Source: Vibrio sinaloensis
GTDB taxonomy: Bacteria > Pseudomonadota > Gammaproteobacteria > Enterobacterales > Vibrionaceae
Assembly (NCBI RefSeq): GCF_000808535.1
Contig: NZ_JWLV01000009.1
Coordinates: forward strand, 248,001 to 312,000
Reading direction: 5' to 3'
DNA length: 64,000 nt
Under the pieces are notes generated by a model that saw only the letters and a list, made by a program, of their open reading frames with translations, was not told the DNA's origin and did not search any database. Shown here piece by piece: positions 49,372-56,776 of this stretch (its first letter is position 1; each line of letters starts with the position of its first letter). Both the position numbers and the translations under genes were made by a program.

Positions 49372-50585
49372 GATTCTTCTCCGTGTGGGTCCCGATACAA
49401 CACAATTCGGTAAGGTCCGTCATTACTGGAGTTTTGCCCTGGGACTCCGCCAGAAACGGTACAATCTTCAATAAACTCTCCAAACACCGCTTCTTTGCCG
49501 CTGTTGCTTGTTGGGGCTTGTTGAAGCATAAAAAAGCACGCTAGCGCAGTGACGTTAAAATTACTTGTACCACCAGATGCTCCCGAACAGTCGACCACCG
49601 GAATCACTAAGATACGGCGATTTTCCTGTCCGCCAGAGTTAATGCGACACGCTGAATCACCGGTACAATCAGGCAGTGCCGCCAAATAATCTTCGTAACC
49701 CCAAGGTTGCCCCCCTGCACCACTAGTGTCGCTATAATCCACGTTTCCGTCGTTATCGAGCTTGGCGCTTTTTACCGGTTCTTTAACGTAAACATCTGGT
49801 GGGTAGTCGGTCGATGAAACGCCACCGCCTGAGTAGTTATCAAAACGTGTGTTTAGCCCTTGTCCAACCGGTCCTATGGTGTTGCCGGGTTTTGTGGTTA
49901 CAGGTTTGCTAATATCAATCGCGCCTTTGTATCCGCCAGCTAGCGCTTCACGCACCGTGGAGGCACCTGAGCCAAAGTCCAACAACTGATAGTTACCCGG
50001 CCCCATTTGACTTTGATTCTGATCGGCGATTTTCAATGCGTAGATGCTGCCTTGATCGTATCCATTGGTCCCAACATCTTCCCCTTCACAGACGGCAATA
50101 GGCACCACATTGGTCACCAAGGTATTACTCGGACTTGGCCCAGCAACGGCCGTTGATGCTAGGTTTTTATCGACACTGAACACATGCGCGAAAAAGTTAC
50201 TCAACGCAAAGTTGCTCACCGCAACTCGCGCGTAGCTGTCTTCGCCTGGGTCAAAACCAGAAAATGGAAACGTGGCCGGATCGTTAGAGAACTGCACTAC
50301 AACTTGCGCCGATGTGAAGTCCATCTCTGTATTGCCAGTGGCATTGGCAACATTGGTCAATGTCGTTTTGGCGGCTGCGGTGGCTTGGGCTTCGCTACCG
50401 CCATTATCGAGCACGATCGCAGCAGCCAGTGCCGCGGCATCAACACTATTTTGCAGTCGGGTTTTGTTCAACATCGCGTGGTTCACATCTATCGAGAGCG
50501 CCGCGACGCCGATCAAAGCCAGCATGGCTGCGGTGACTAATACCAACGTCATGCCGCGTTGTTTAAGCTGATTACCCTTTGTCAT
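49368..50585 (-). CDS. tadG: TadG-like pilus assembly protein
   Basis: The 405-residue product begins MTKGNQLKQRGMTLVLVTAA followed by a hydrophobic segment and GVAALSIDVNHAMLNKTRLQ, the N-terminal pattern of TadG-like proteins. The ATG at 50585 has AAGGACA upstream; the frame extends 39 codons further without support. The remainder is a large, Gly/Ser/Asp-rich periplasmic region with four or more Cys residues. The von Willebrand-type domain of classical TadG is not obvious to me, so subfamily assignment is tentative. Confidence 0.75.
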   Translation of the reverse strand: MTKGNQLKQRGMTLVLVTAAMLALIGVAALSIDVNHAMLNKTRLQNSVDAAALAAAIVLDNGGSEAQATAAAKTTLTNVANATGNTEMDFTSAQVVVQFSNDPATFPFSGFDPGEDSYARVAVSNFALSNFFAHVFSVDKNLASTAVAGPSPSNTLVTNVVPIAVCEGEDVGTNGYDQGSIYALKIADQNQSQMGPGNYQLLDFGSGASTVREALAGGYKGAIDISKPVTTKPGNTIGPVGQGLNTRFDNYSGGGVSSTDYPPDVYVKEPVKSAKLDNDGNVDYSDTSGAGGQPWGYEDYLAALPDCTGDSACRINSGGQENRRILVIPVVDCSGASGGTSNFNVTALACFFMLQQAPTSNSGKEAVFGEFIEDCTVSGGVPGQNSSNDGPYRIVLYRDPHGEES

Positions 50586-50601
50586 AGTGTTGTCCTTAAG
50601 G

Positions 50602-50868
50602 CTACTTCGAAAAGCCTTCCAAGAATTGACTGTCAATGCCGCCCAAATCGGTATCTTGTTTACCGGTGTAGACTTGGTAGGCACCTTCCATTCGTTCACC
50701 ACTACCTTCAGGCATTATCCCCAAATTTTCATTTGTTGCATTCGGGTTGTAGACCTGTTCTGTTTTTAGTTTCGCCACATGCTGGCCTAAACGCTCAGCG
50801 TTGTTGACGCAGCCAAGCAGTAGAGCTTGTGTACACAACAGCGCGACTATGATTCGTTTGTTTTCCAT
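50602..50868 (-). CDS. Small Tad-locus lipoprotein
   Basis: The 88-residue precursor has a lipobox signal (RIIVALLCTQALLLGCVNNA, with Cys20). The mature part is short and hydrophilic. It lies between the RcpA secretin gene and the tadG-like gene, where other tad loci have rcpB or a short pilotin-like gene. A pilotin or secretin-associated role is an inference from position only; I do not recognise the family. Confidence 0.8.
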   Translation of the reverse strand: MENKRIIVALLCTQALLLGCVNNAERLGQHVAKLKTEQVYNPNATNENLGIMPEGSGERMEGAYQVYTGKQDTDLGGIDSQFLEGFSK

Positions 50869-50876
50869 ATTGCCCC

Positions 50877-52340
50877 CTATAAGCTGTGCCCGAACGTGCC
50901 TTCGGTGCCACCTTTGGAGTAATCCACAAAGTTGGTGTCTTGCACATCTTGAGGTCGAGATTGGTTTGAGGGCGCGATATAAGCGCCGCGGCCGAGTAAG
51001 TAGTATTCAAAGTCATTCGGCTCAACGAACGAGTCGGTAGGCAGTGACACTCGATTTCGGTCAATCGGCTTAGCCAACCTTGGCGTCACTAAGATCACCA
51101 GCTCAGTTTCACCGGAAATGTACTCTTGGCTGTTAAACATCTGGCCAAGGACTGGAATATCACTAAACCCGGGCATACCACTCACTACATCGCGCACGTT
51201 TTCACTCAATAGCCCCGCAATACCGATGGTTTGCCCATCCGCTAACTCTATAGTAGATGAGGCGCTGCGACGCGTGATAGGTGGAATCACATAGGTGCTG
51301 TTGGTGCCACCAGGAGATAAGGTTAACGAGGACGTATTGGCAATCTCACTGACATCCACCGCCAGATTGAGGTTGATGTTTTTATCGCTCAACACGGTGG
51401 GAATGAACTTGAGTCCGACACCATATTCTTTGTACTCGATGGTAATGCCGTTTTCATCGGGCACAGGAATTGGAAATTCACCACCCGCCAAAAACTCAGC
51501 TTTCGCTCCGCTCAATGCGGTGAGATTTGGCTCGGCCAAGACTTTCGCTGTGCCGTTTTGTTTCGCGATATCGAGAGCAAACGTGAATAAGGTATCGCCA
51601 TCAATAAAGGTGCCTAGCAAGCCCGTGCTGTCGATGCCTGGCGTATTGAAAATTGGCCCAATACCGCCGCCAACGTCATCAATAATTGCCCCTGCCGAAG
51701 TACCGCCCCATGAGAAACTTCCGTTGCTCTCAAAGAAGTGAAAGTTCGAGTCAAATTTTCTGACTAAACTGCGCTGCACTTCCGCCACCGTGACTTCAAG
51801 CATCACTTGTTGGGCGCCGCCAATGGTCATCAAATTGATCACGCCCGTTTTTTGCACTTGTTCACTGAGCGATTTGTTTTCTTTGTCGACCTCTTGCCCT
51901 GCTGAGTAGGTTTCAGCCACTCGCAACGCAATATTCATTGCTGATTGGCTGCTGATCTGGCCACTCAAAATCAGACGATTCTGCGCGCTATGAACCTTGA
52001 TCTCTTCATTGGGTAAGAACTCATACAACTTCGCTTTCAAGCTGTTGAGATCGTGGGTCACCTCGATATTGATCGATTCGATTAACTGCCCTTGACGGTC
52101 CCAAGCCATCAAATTTGTCGAGCCGAGTTTCTTACCAATCAGAAACACTTCATCCGATTTCAACATCACAATATCAAGCACTTCAGGGTCACCAAGCGAG
52201 ACCCGTTTCGCTTTCCCTGCCAATGTGACATGGGTGGATTTGTGATGGGGTACTTTGACAATTTTTCCAGATTGAGTGGTGGCCGTGGCGCTCCACGCAA
52301 AACTTAGACTGACTAAAATAACTAAAATCCGTTTCAACAT
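50877..52340 (-). CDS. rcpA: Tad pilus outer-membrane secretin RcpA (CpaC)
   Basis: The 487-residue precursor has a signal peptide (MLKRILVILVSLSFAWSATA), an N-terminal pilus-linked domain (IVKVPHHKSTHVTLAGKAKR, then SLGDPEVLDIV), a BON-like segment around residues 95-150, and the C-terminal secretin core. The core includes the VAEVQRSL region and the ETELVILVTPRLAKPID signature. It forms the outer-membrane channel for the Flp pilus. AGGTGAG precedes the ATG. It follows rcpC by 8 bases. Confidence 0.94.
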   Translation of the reverse strand: MLKRILVILVSLSFAWSATATTQSGKIVKVPHHKSTHVTLAGKAKRVSLGDPEVLDIVMLKSDEVFLIGKKLGSTNLMAWDRQGQLIESINIEVTHDLNSLKAKLYEFLPNEEIKVHSAQNRLILSGQISSQSAMNIALRVAETYSAGQEVDKENKSLSEQVQKTGVINLMTIGGAQQVMLEVTVAEVQRSLVRKFDSNFHFFESNGSFSWGGTSAGAIIDDVGGGIGPIFNTPGIDSTGLLGTFIDGDTLFTFALDIAKQNGTAKVLAEPNLTALSGAKAEFLAGGEFPIPVPDENGITIEYKEYGVGLKFIPTVLSDKNINLNLAVDVSEIANTSSLTLSPGGTNSTYVIPPITRRSASSTIELADGQTIGIAGLLSENVRDVVSGMPGFSDIPVLGQMFNSQEYISGETELVILVTPRLAKPIDRNRVSLPTDSFVEPNDFEYYLLGRGAYIAPSNQSRPQDVQDTNFVDYSKGGTEGTFGHSL

Positions 52341-52348
52341 AGCTCACC

Positions 52349-53092
52349 TCAATCCCTGACTCTGATATTGCTCGACTCGGTGCCTTTCAAAATCGTGACA
52401 CTTGGTGCGACGTATTTTTTGACCACTTTTTCTTCTTCATGAGGGTTTCGAAGTGTTAATTGAATCTCCCCTTTACTTCTTGCGGTTAACAGCTTTTCCG
52501 CATCTTTTGGCGAGACTTCAAGGGTCACCGCACGAACAATGATCGGTTTGTTTTCTTTGGTTCTTGCCGTTTGGTCAACCGCCAGTACTTTGATGTCTTT
52601 AAGTACGGTGACCGTGTTGGCAGAGGTTGCGCTGTATTTAATGGTATTGAGAACATCGACGCGGTTTCCCGGCAATAGGAAGCCTGCCACACCAATCACA
52701 TCATTGACGCGAATAGTGACTGCGCGTTTGTTTTCAGGAATTAATGACGCCAGCGTCGACCCTTCTCCCGGAACAGTCAGTCTGTTTTGATGCAAGACTT
52801 CACCGGGGAATATGGTGGTCGCGACAACTTGCCCAAGAATGGCATTTTGATCAGTAAACTGCCCCTCGTTGCGCCACTCAACTTCCAGTAATTTGGTAGT
52901 GATGTGCTGCTCTTCAATGGGCGTACCCGCGGGAATTTCTTGGCTGGCGATGATCACTGGCTCACGCTCAACAACCTCCAGCTCGGTTTGGGGTTGCAGT
53001 TGTCTATCCATCCACTGCTTAGCAAAAAACACAGCTCCTAAGCCAAACACTATGGATAGCAAGAATAGTAATATGACTTGATTTCGGCTCAT
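52349..53092 (-). CDS. rcpC: Tad pilus assembly protein RcpC (CpaB)
   Basis: The 247-residue protein has an N-terminal membrane anchor (VILLFLLSIVFGLGAVFFAK) and a SAF-type domain (IASQEIPAGTPIEEQHITTK and VTIRVNDVIGVAGFLLPGNR, then VDVLNT), the pattern of CpaB/RcpC. RcpC is periplasmic and helps to gate or assemble the RcpA secretin. Its ATG overlaps the stop of the AAA+ gene upstream by 4 bases (ATGA). Confidence 0.93.
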   Translation of the reverse strand: MSRNQVILLFLLSIVFGLGAVFFAKQWMDRQLQPQTELEVVEREPVIIASQEIPAGTPIEEQHITTKLLEVEWRNEGQFTDQNAILGQVVATTIFPGEVLHQNRLTVPGEGSTLASLIPENKRAVTIRVNDVIGVAGFLLPGNRVDVLNTIKYSATSANTVTVLKDIKVLAVDQTARTKENKPIIVRAVTLEVSPKDAEKLLTARSKGEIQLTLRNPHEEEKVVKKYVAPSVTILKGTESSNIRVRD

Positions 53093-54435
53093 CGTTCTCC
53101 TCCTCCTTTTCCGTCAGCGGTGAAATACACTTCCCAGGCGCGGGTGACTATTTCAGGGGAGATAACTGGCTCTACTTCTTCAAAAACAATGATATCTCGG
53201 CTGATACCGACAATATCCTTTGGAATACAAGGATAAAAACCAACGCTATGCTGACTATGCAAATCGAACAGTTGTTGATAACTTTCTGCACTCACCGTTA
53301 GGTTTTTGGACTGGGCGAAGGTGTCCCAAAGTGAGTGGTACTCTTCTTTTAGTAGTGGGCCAAATTGAATCTTGTAGCCCAAGCGACGTAGAAATGCGGG
53401 GTCACTGATCTTTTCCGGATCTAAGTTCGTAGAAAAGGCCAGAGTTAAAATAAAGGGAATCGTGATCTGCTGGCCGTTCGGCAAGTTGAGATAGTCATAG
53501 AAATACTCCATTGGCACAATCCAGCGATTGAGCAAGGTATCGACGGGCATAGGTTGTCTGCCCAAATCGTCAATGATGAAGATACCGTTGTTGGCCATCA
53601 TTTGCAGAGGAGCCATCCATACTCGGTTGTGCTCAGAGTGATTGACCTCTAGCATTTCCATCGTGAGTTCGCCGCCCACTTGAATACTCGGGCGCTCACA
53701 CAACGCCCAACGGCGGTCAAACTGCTCTTTAAATGTGATGGACTTAATTTCTGAGCTGGCCACTTTTTTGTGGTGCTGAGGTGAAAACACTTTAATGATG
53801 TTACCCGCAGCATAAACCGCATACGGAATGTAGACCGATGTATTGAGAGAATTAAGAAGCCGCGTTGCGACGAAGGTTTTACCCGTACCCGCATCTCCAT
53901 ACAACAATAAAGCACGACCAGAGTTGATGGCAGGCCCAAGTACAGAGATCATTCTTTCGGCACCTAACACTTCGGAAAGCGCAAAACTTACATCTCGACG
54001 GTTCACCATATGGGCACGAACATCTTGAGCCTTTACCATGCTTTCATAGTCGGGTAATGAGACAGGCGCCGGACCTAGGTAAGCATCTTTCGCAAACGCA
54101 TCATCCGCTTCTTGCATTCCCATTTCTGATAAGCCGTAACGCACATTCCCGGTCGAAACAGAGCCAAACCCCGACGCCGGCGCTTGAAACACCTCGACGT
54201 GTGATTTAGCCCTGAGATCGGCGAGCATATCCTCAATCATGTGGCTATTGATGCACATAAGTTCGGTTAGCTTTAATATGTCAGATTTTGGATAAGCCGC
54301 GAGATGCTTAAGCAATAAGTTTTCAAGGACGGCTCTTGGGATTTTTAAAGCATCAAAAGAGGTGGGCACCGGAGGGGCGTCTGCTTGAGGGGTGAGTTCG
54401 ACTCTGTGTTTCACTGCATTGTTTGATTGCACCAT
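53089..54435 (-). CDS. AAA+ ATPase of the Tad locus
   Basis: The 448-residue cytosolic protein has an N-terminal region of about 120 residues predicted to be winged-helix-like (PKSDILKLTELMCINSHMIE, then DMLADLRAKSHVEV). An AAA+ core follows, with Walker A GDAGTGKT near residues 180-187 and Walker B GIFIIDDLG near 284-292. A probable sensor/arginine region is AFLRRLGYKIQFG. I chose the ATG at 54435: an upstream GTG at 54441 lies inside the AGGAG site. It lies between tadV and rcpC, with a 4-base overlap with rcpC. Canonical tad operons do not usually have a gene here, so its role is open. Confidence 0.85.
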   Translation of the reverse strand: MVQSNNAVKHRVELTPQADAPPVPTSFDALKIPRAVLENLLLKHLAAYPKSDILKLTELMCINSHMIEDMLADLRAKSHVEVFQAPASGFGSVSTGNVRYGLSEMGMQEADDAFAKDAYLGPAPVSLPDYESMVKAQDVRAHMVNRRDVSFALSEVLGAERMISVLGPAINSGRALLLYGDAGTGKTFVATRLLNSLNTSVYIPYAVYAAGNIIKVFSPQHHKKVASSEIKSITFKEQFDRRWALCERPSIQVGGELTMEMLEVNHSEHNRVWMAPLQMMANNGIFIIDDLGRQPMPVDTLLNRWIVPMEYFYDYLNLPNGQQITIPFILTLAFSTNLDPEKISDPAFLRRLGYKIQFGPLLKEEYHSLWDTFAQSKNLTVSAESYQQLFDLHSQHSVGFYPCIPKDIVGISRDIIVFEEVEPVISPEIVTRAWEVYFTADGKGGGER

Positions 54436-54460
54436 AAACACTCCTTTGTTTACGTCATCA

Positions 54461-54967
54461 CTAGAAGTAGTGATGTAATGCCACGCCGATTACGACTATG
54501 GGAGCGAAAGGCATTCTCAATTTTTCGGTTGAATTCTCTTCTAAAGCCTTAGTGCCTGCCCGGCCATATGCAAACAATAATTTGTAGCGTGAGAGTTGAT
54601 CTCTCATCTTGTGTTCTTTTCCTGCGACACGGACCAACGCGTAAGTGAGCCCGACCATAATGCTGGTCGCCGCAATCCATAGAGTGGCATCAAAAAGTTG
54701 CCCCCAACCAAGCCAAAAACCGATAACCGCTAACAACTTAACGTCACCCGGCGCCATCACTCTCAGCAAATGGAGCATGAGAGATCCTGCGAACATAACC
54801 GCAAACCCTATTGCAGCCGCACTCCAGCTCGGCGTGAGATCCGGTTCAACGATCATTCTTGCAATACAAGCGATTAAGGTGAGAAGAAGTAGTGCATTAG
54901 GAATCCGATGCTCTTTAGCATCTGAGACCGCCACGATAAACAGAATGAACCAGATAACATACTCCAC
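54461..54967 (-). CDS. tadV: Prepilin peptidase TadV (CpaA)
   Basis: TadV is a membrane aspartyl protease that cleaves the Flp and TadE/F leader peptides. The 168-residue protein has four to six membrane segments and the two catalytic aspartates, Asp16 in SDAKEHRIPN and Asp75 in MAPGDVKLL. The second motif is normally GxGD; here the first Gly is Ala (APGD). The gene lies between the pilin genes and the AAA+ gene, as the second functional unit of the operon. Confidence 0.9.
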   Translation of the reverse strand: MEYVIWFILFIVAVSDAKEHRIPNALLLLTLIACIARMIVEPDLTPSWSAAAIGFAVMFAGSLMLHLLRVMAPGDVKLLAVIGFWLGWGQLFDATLWIAATSIMVGLTYALVRVAGKEHKMRDQLSRYKLLFAYGRAGTKALEENSTEKLRMPFAPIVVIGVALHHYF

Positions 54968-54989
54968 AGTAGCCTACCTCATGTTCATT

Positions 54990-55154
54990 TTAGTCGCTGA
55001 ACAACGAATCAAACTCTTCGGAAAGTACGTCTCTAAAAGCAGCAAAAAGACCCGAAAGTCCAACTAACATTACGCTCGCCCCAACCACGTATTCAACGAC
55101 GGTCAAGCCTGATTCATCTAGAAAAAAGTTTCGTGCTTTATGATGTAGTGACAT
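54990..55154 (-). CDS. flp: Flp family type IVb pilin (second copy)
   Basis: The 54-residue prepilin was translated directly from the minus strand: MSLHHKARNFFLDESG, then LTVVEYVVGASVMLVGLSG, then a C-terminal tail ending LFSD. Cleavage by TadV is expected after Gly16, giving a mature pilin with Glu at +5 and Tyr at +6, the Flp signature. It lies 121 bases after the first Flp gene, and tadV follows 22 bases after its stop. It is a diverged copy; the hydrophobic core is shared, but the leader and tail differ. Confidence 0.88.
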   Translation of the reverse strand: MSLHHKARNFFLDESGLTVVEYVVGASVMLVGLSGLFAAFRDVLSEEFDSLFSD

Positions 55155-55275
55155 GGTTAACTCCTACTTGTTGCATAGGCTTGGTTCTTTCGTTGAATCA
55201 AACCTATACAACTATATTAGTAGGAATTGGGAATAATGCCTGTTTTCTATAAGGGTATAAATTACGCCTGTTCGA

Positions 55276-55440
55276 CTAGCTAAACACGCTATTAAGTTCT
55301 GCTTCCAACACTGAGCTGAATGCCCCGAAAATACCGGACAAGCCAAGTACCAGAAGACCTGCGCCTACTACGTATTCAACCACTGTCAAACCTTCTTCGT
55401 CCTTTAGAAATGCTTTGATGTTATTTAGTACCTTGCTCAT
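55276..55440 (-). CDS. flp: Flp family type IVb pilin (first copy)
   Basis: The 54-residue prepilin runs MSKVLNNIKAFLKDEEG, then LTVVEYVVGAGLLVLGLSGI, then a tail ending NSVFS. Cleavage is expected after Gly17, giving the Flp Glu-Tyr signature at +5/+6. The ATG at 55440 has a GGAGA site 7 bases upstream; the frame opens 7 codons earlier without support. As the first gene of the operon it is likely the major pilin. Confidence 0.92.
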   Translation of the reverse strand: MSKVLNNIKAFLKDEEGLTVVEYVVGAGLLVLGLSGIFGAFSSVLEAELNSVFS

Positions 55441-55461
55441 AATCTGTCTCCTTTCTAACAA

Positions 55462-55910
55462 GTACCCTGCGTCTTGCTTACTTATAAGTTAGGAGTTTTC
55501 CATCGCTACTAGTTAGGACTTTCTTGGCTATTTTTGGTACTTTTTTGCCATATCCAAACCAGTACTTTTGGTTATTTTTGAACCCTAAAGCCATTTATTT
55601 GAGTCTTACCAAGCGCTATACAAACAAGAAAATCTCACAACAGACAACATAAGAGATTGATTAAATTGAGTTATACTTTCCAGACAAAAAATGCAAACTT
55701 TATATAAAATAGAGATGAGCACTTGTATCAGTTTTGATACTTGACAAGATTAAAAATCAAACAAAAACAGATCTTACTCCCAAAAACCAATCGAACAATC
55801 AACAGTAATATCAAAAACAAGTCCACGAGCATTCAGACAAAAGTTGAGGTTCACAGAAGCCTAACCTAACCTTATGTATACAAATTAAAACTAAATTAGG
55901 GTTAACTTAT
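55462..55910. promoter_or_regulatory. Tad operon and araC divergent control region (449 bp)
   Basis: The AT-rich region separates the first pilin gene from the AraC-type gene. It contains repeated elements related to GTACTTTT and TATTTTTG between 55523 and 55582, seen on the minus strand as CAAAAATAACC, CAAAAGTAC, CAAAAAAGTACC and CAAAAATAGCC. The inverted repeat GTATCA-GTTT-TGATAC is at 55725-55740. They could be sites for the divergent AraC regulator. Promoter elements were not assigned with confidence. Confidence 0.5.
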
Positions 55911-56648
55911 TTGAATGTACTCCACAGTGGTTACTGGCTTGGTCAATCGACCTCGTTTATTCCCAAAGACATTCTTCGCGATCTAGGCGAATTTTTTGAT
56001 ATAAAAGATTACGGCTACGACGTATCTGTATTGAGTGAGCCCAACATTCACTTTTGCTTTTTCCACTACCAACCCTCTTTCGATGCCTTGTTCGTGACAG
56101 CAGCCAAGCTATGCCAAAACCTCGATAAAAGCTTAGTGGTGTTACACAACGGTCCCTTGAGTGACGAGATCGCGTCCCTCGACGTGGTGATAAAAACGTA
56201 CGATGTATCAGCTTCCCTTGAAAACCAATGGGCTAAAAACCTCAGCCAACAAATCCACTATCAATTTACTAAACACCAAGAAATACTCGAAATTCATAAA
56301 CTGACTTCAATGATCAAAAAGCAGAATGTGAGTAAAGATCTTATCGAAATTTTGCGCTACATCGATAAGAACCTATCACGCACCATTCGCGAGGAAGATA
56401 TTGCAGAATACTGCCACTATTCAGTGACTTACTTTTCAAAATTTTTTCACAAAAACATCGGGGTTAGCTTTCGAGACTACTTGGTACTGAAGAGAATTAA
56501 TCTTGCAAAACAATTACTTGTAAAGGAAAGGAAAGAGAAGATTTCGTTCATCGCTTTTCAGTGCGGCTACCATGACGTTTCGTACTTTTCGCGTATCTTT
56601 AAAAAGAAAACAGGGTTAAGTCCCGCAGTGTACCGTCAGCTACACTAA
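55911..56648 (+). CDS. AraC family transcriptional regulator
   Basis: The 245-residue protein has a C-terminal AraC DNA-binding domain with two helix-turn-helix units: IREEDIAEYCHYSVTYFSKF near residues 158-177 and FIAFQCGYHDVSYFSRIFKK near 210-229, ending KKTGLSPAVYRQLH. The N-terminal 140 residues are not a recognised cupin. No ATG fits in frame; the start is taken as TTG at 55911, with TTAGGG about 9 bases upstream. It diverges from the tad operon and is the obvious candidate for its regulator. Confidence 0.82.
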   Translation: MNVLHSGYWLGQSTSFIPKDILRDLGEFFDIKDYGYDVSVLSEPNIHFCFFHYQPSFDALFVTAAKLCQNLDKSLVVLHNGPLSDEIASLDVVIKTYDVSASLENQWAKNLSQQIHYQFTKHQEILEIHKLTSMIKKQNVSKDLIEILRYIDKNLSRTIREEDIAEYCHYSVTYFSKFFHKNIGVSFRDYLVLKRINLAKQLLVKERKEKISFIAFQCGYHDVSYFSRIFKKKTGLSPAVYRQLH

Positions 56649-56776
56649 TATCAGCGTCACACCTTGGGTATATTATTATCGCAATGCTTCACTCTCTTTC
56701 TTCTTCCATGCTAAAGTTAACAAGCTGTTAACAATAAAAATAAATCATTATTTTGCCAATAACATGGAGTTAGAGA

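Noticed and set aside
42786..55440. Tad locus as a recent mobile island
   Set aside because: No integrase, transposase, tRNA junction or flanking direct repeats were seen at its borders.
55462..55910. Sigma-54 promoter for the tad operon
   Set aside because: A TGGCA element appears on the minus strand, but no TTGC follows at the required distance.
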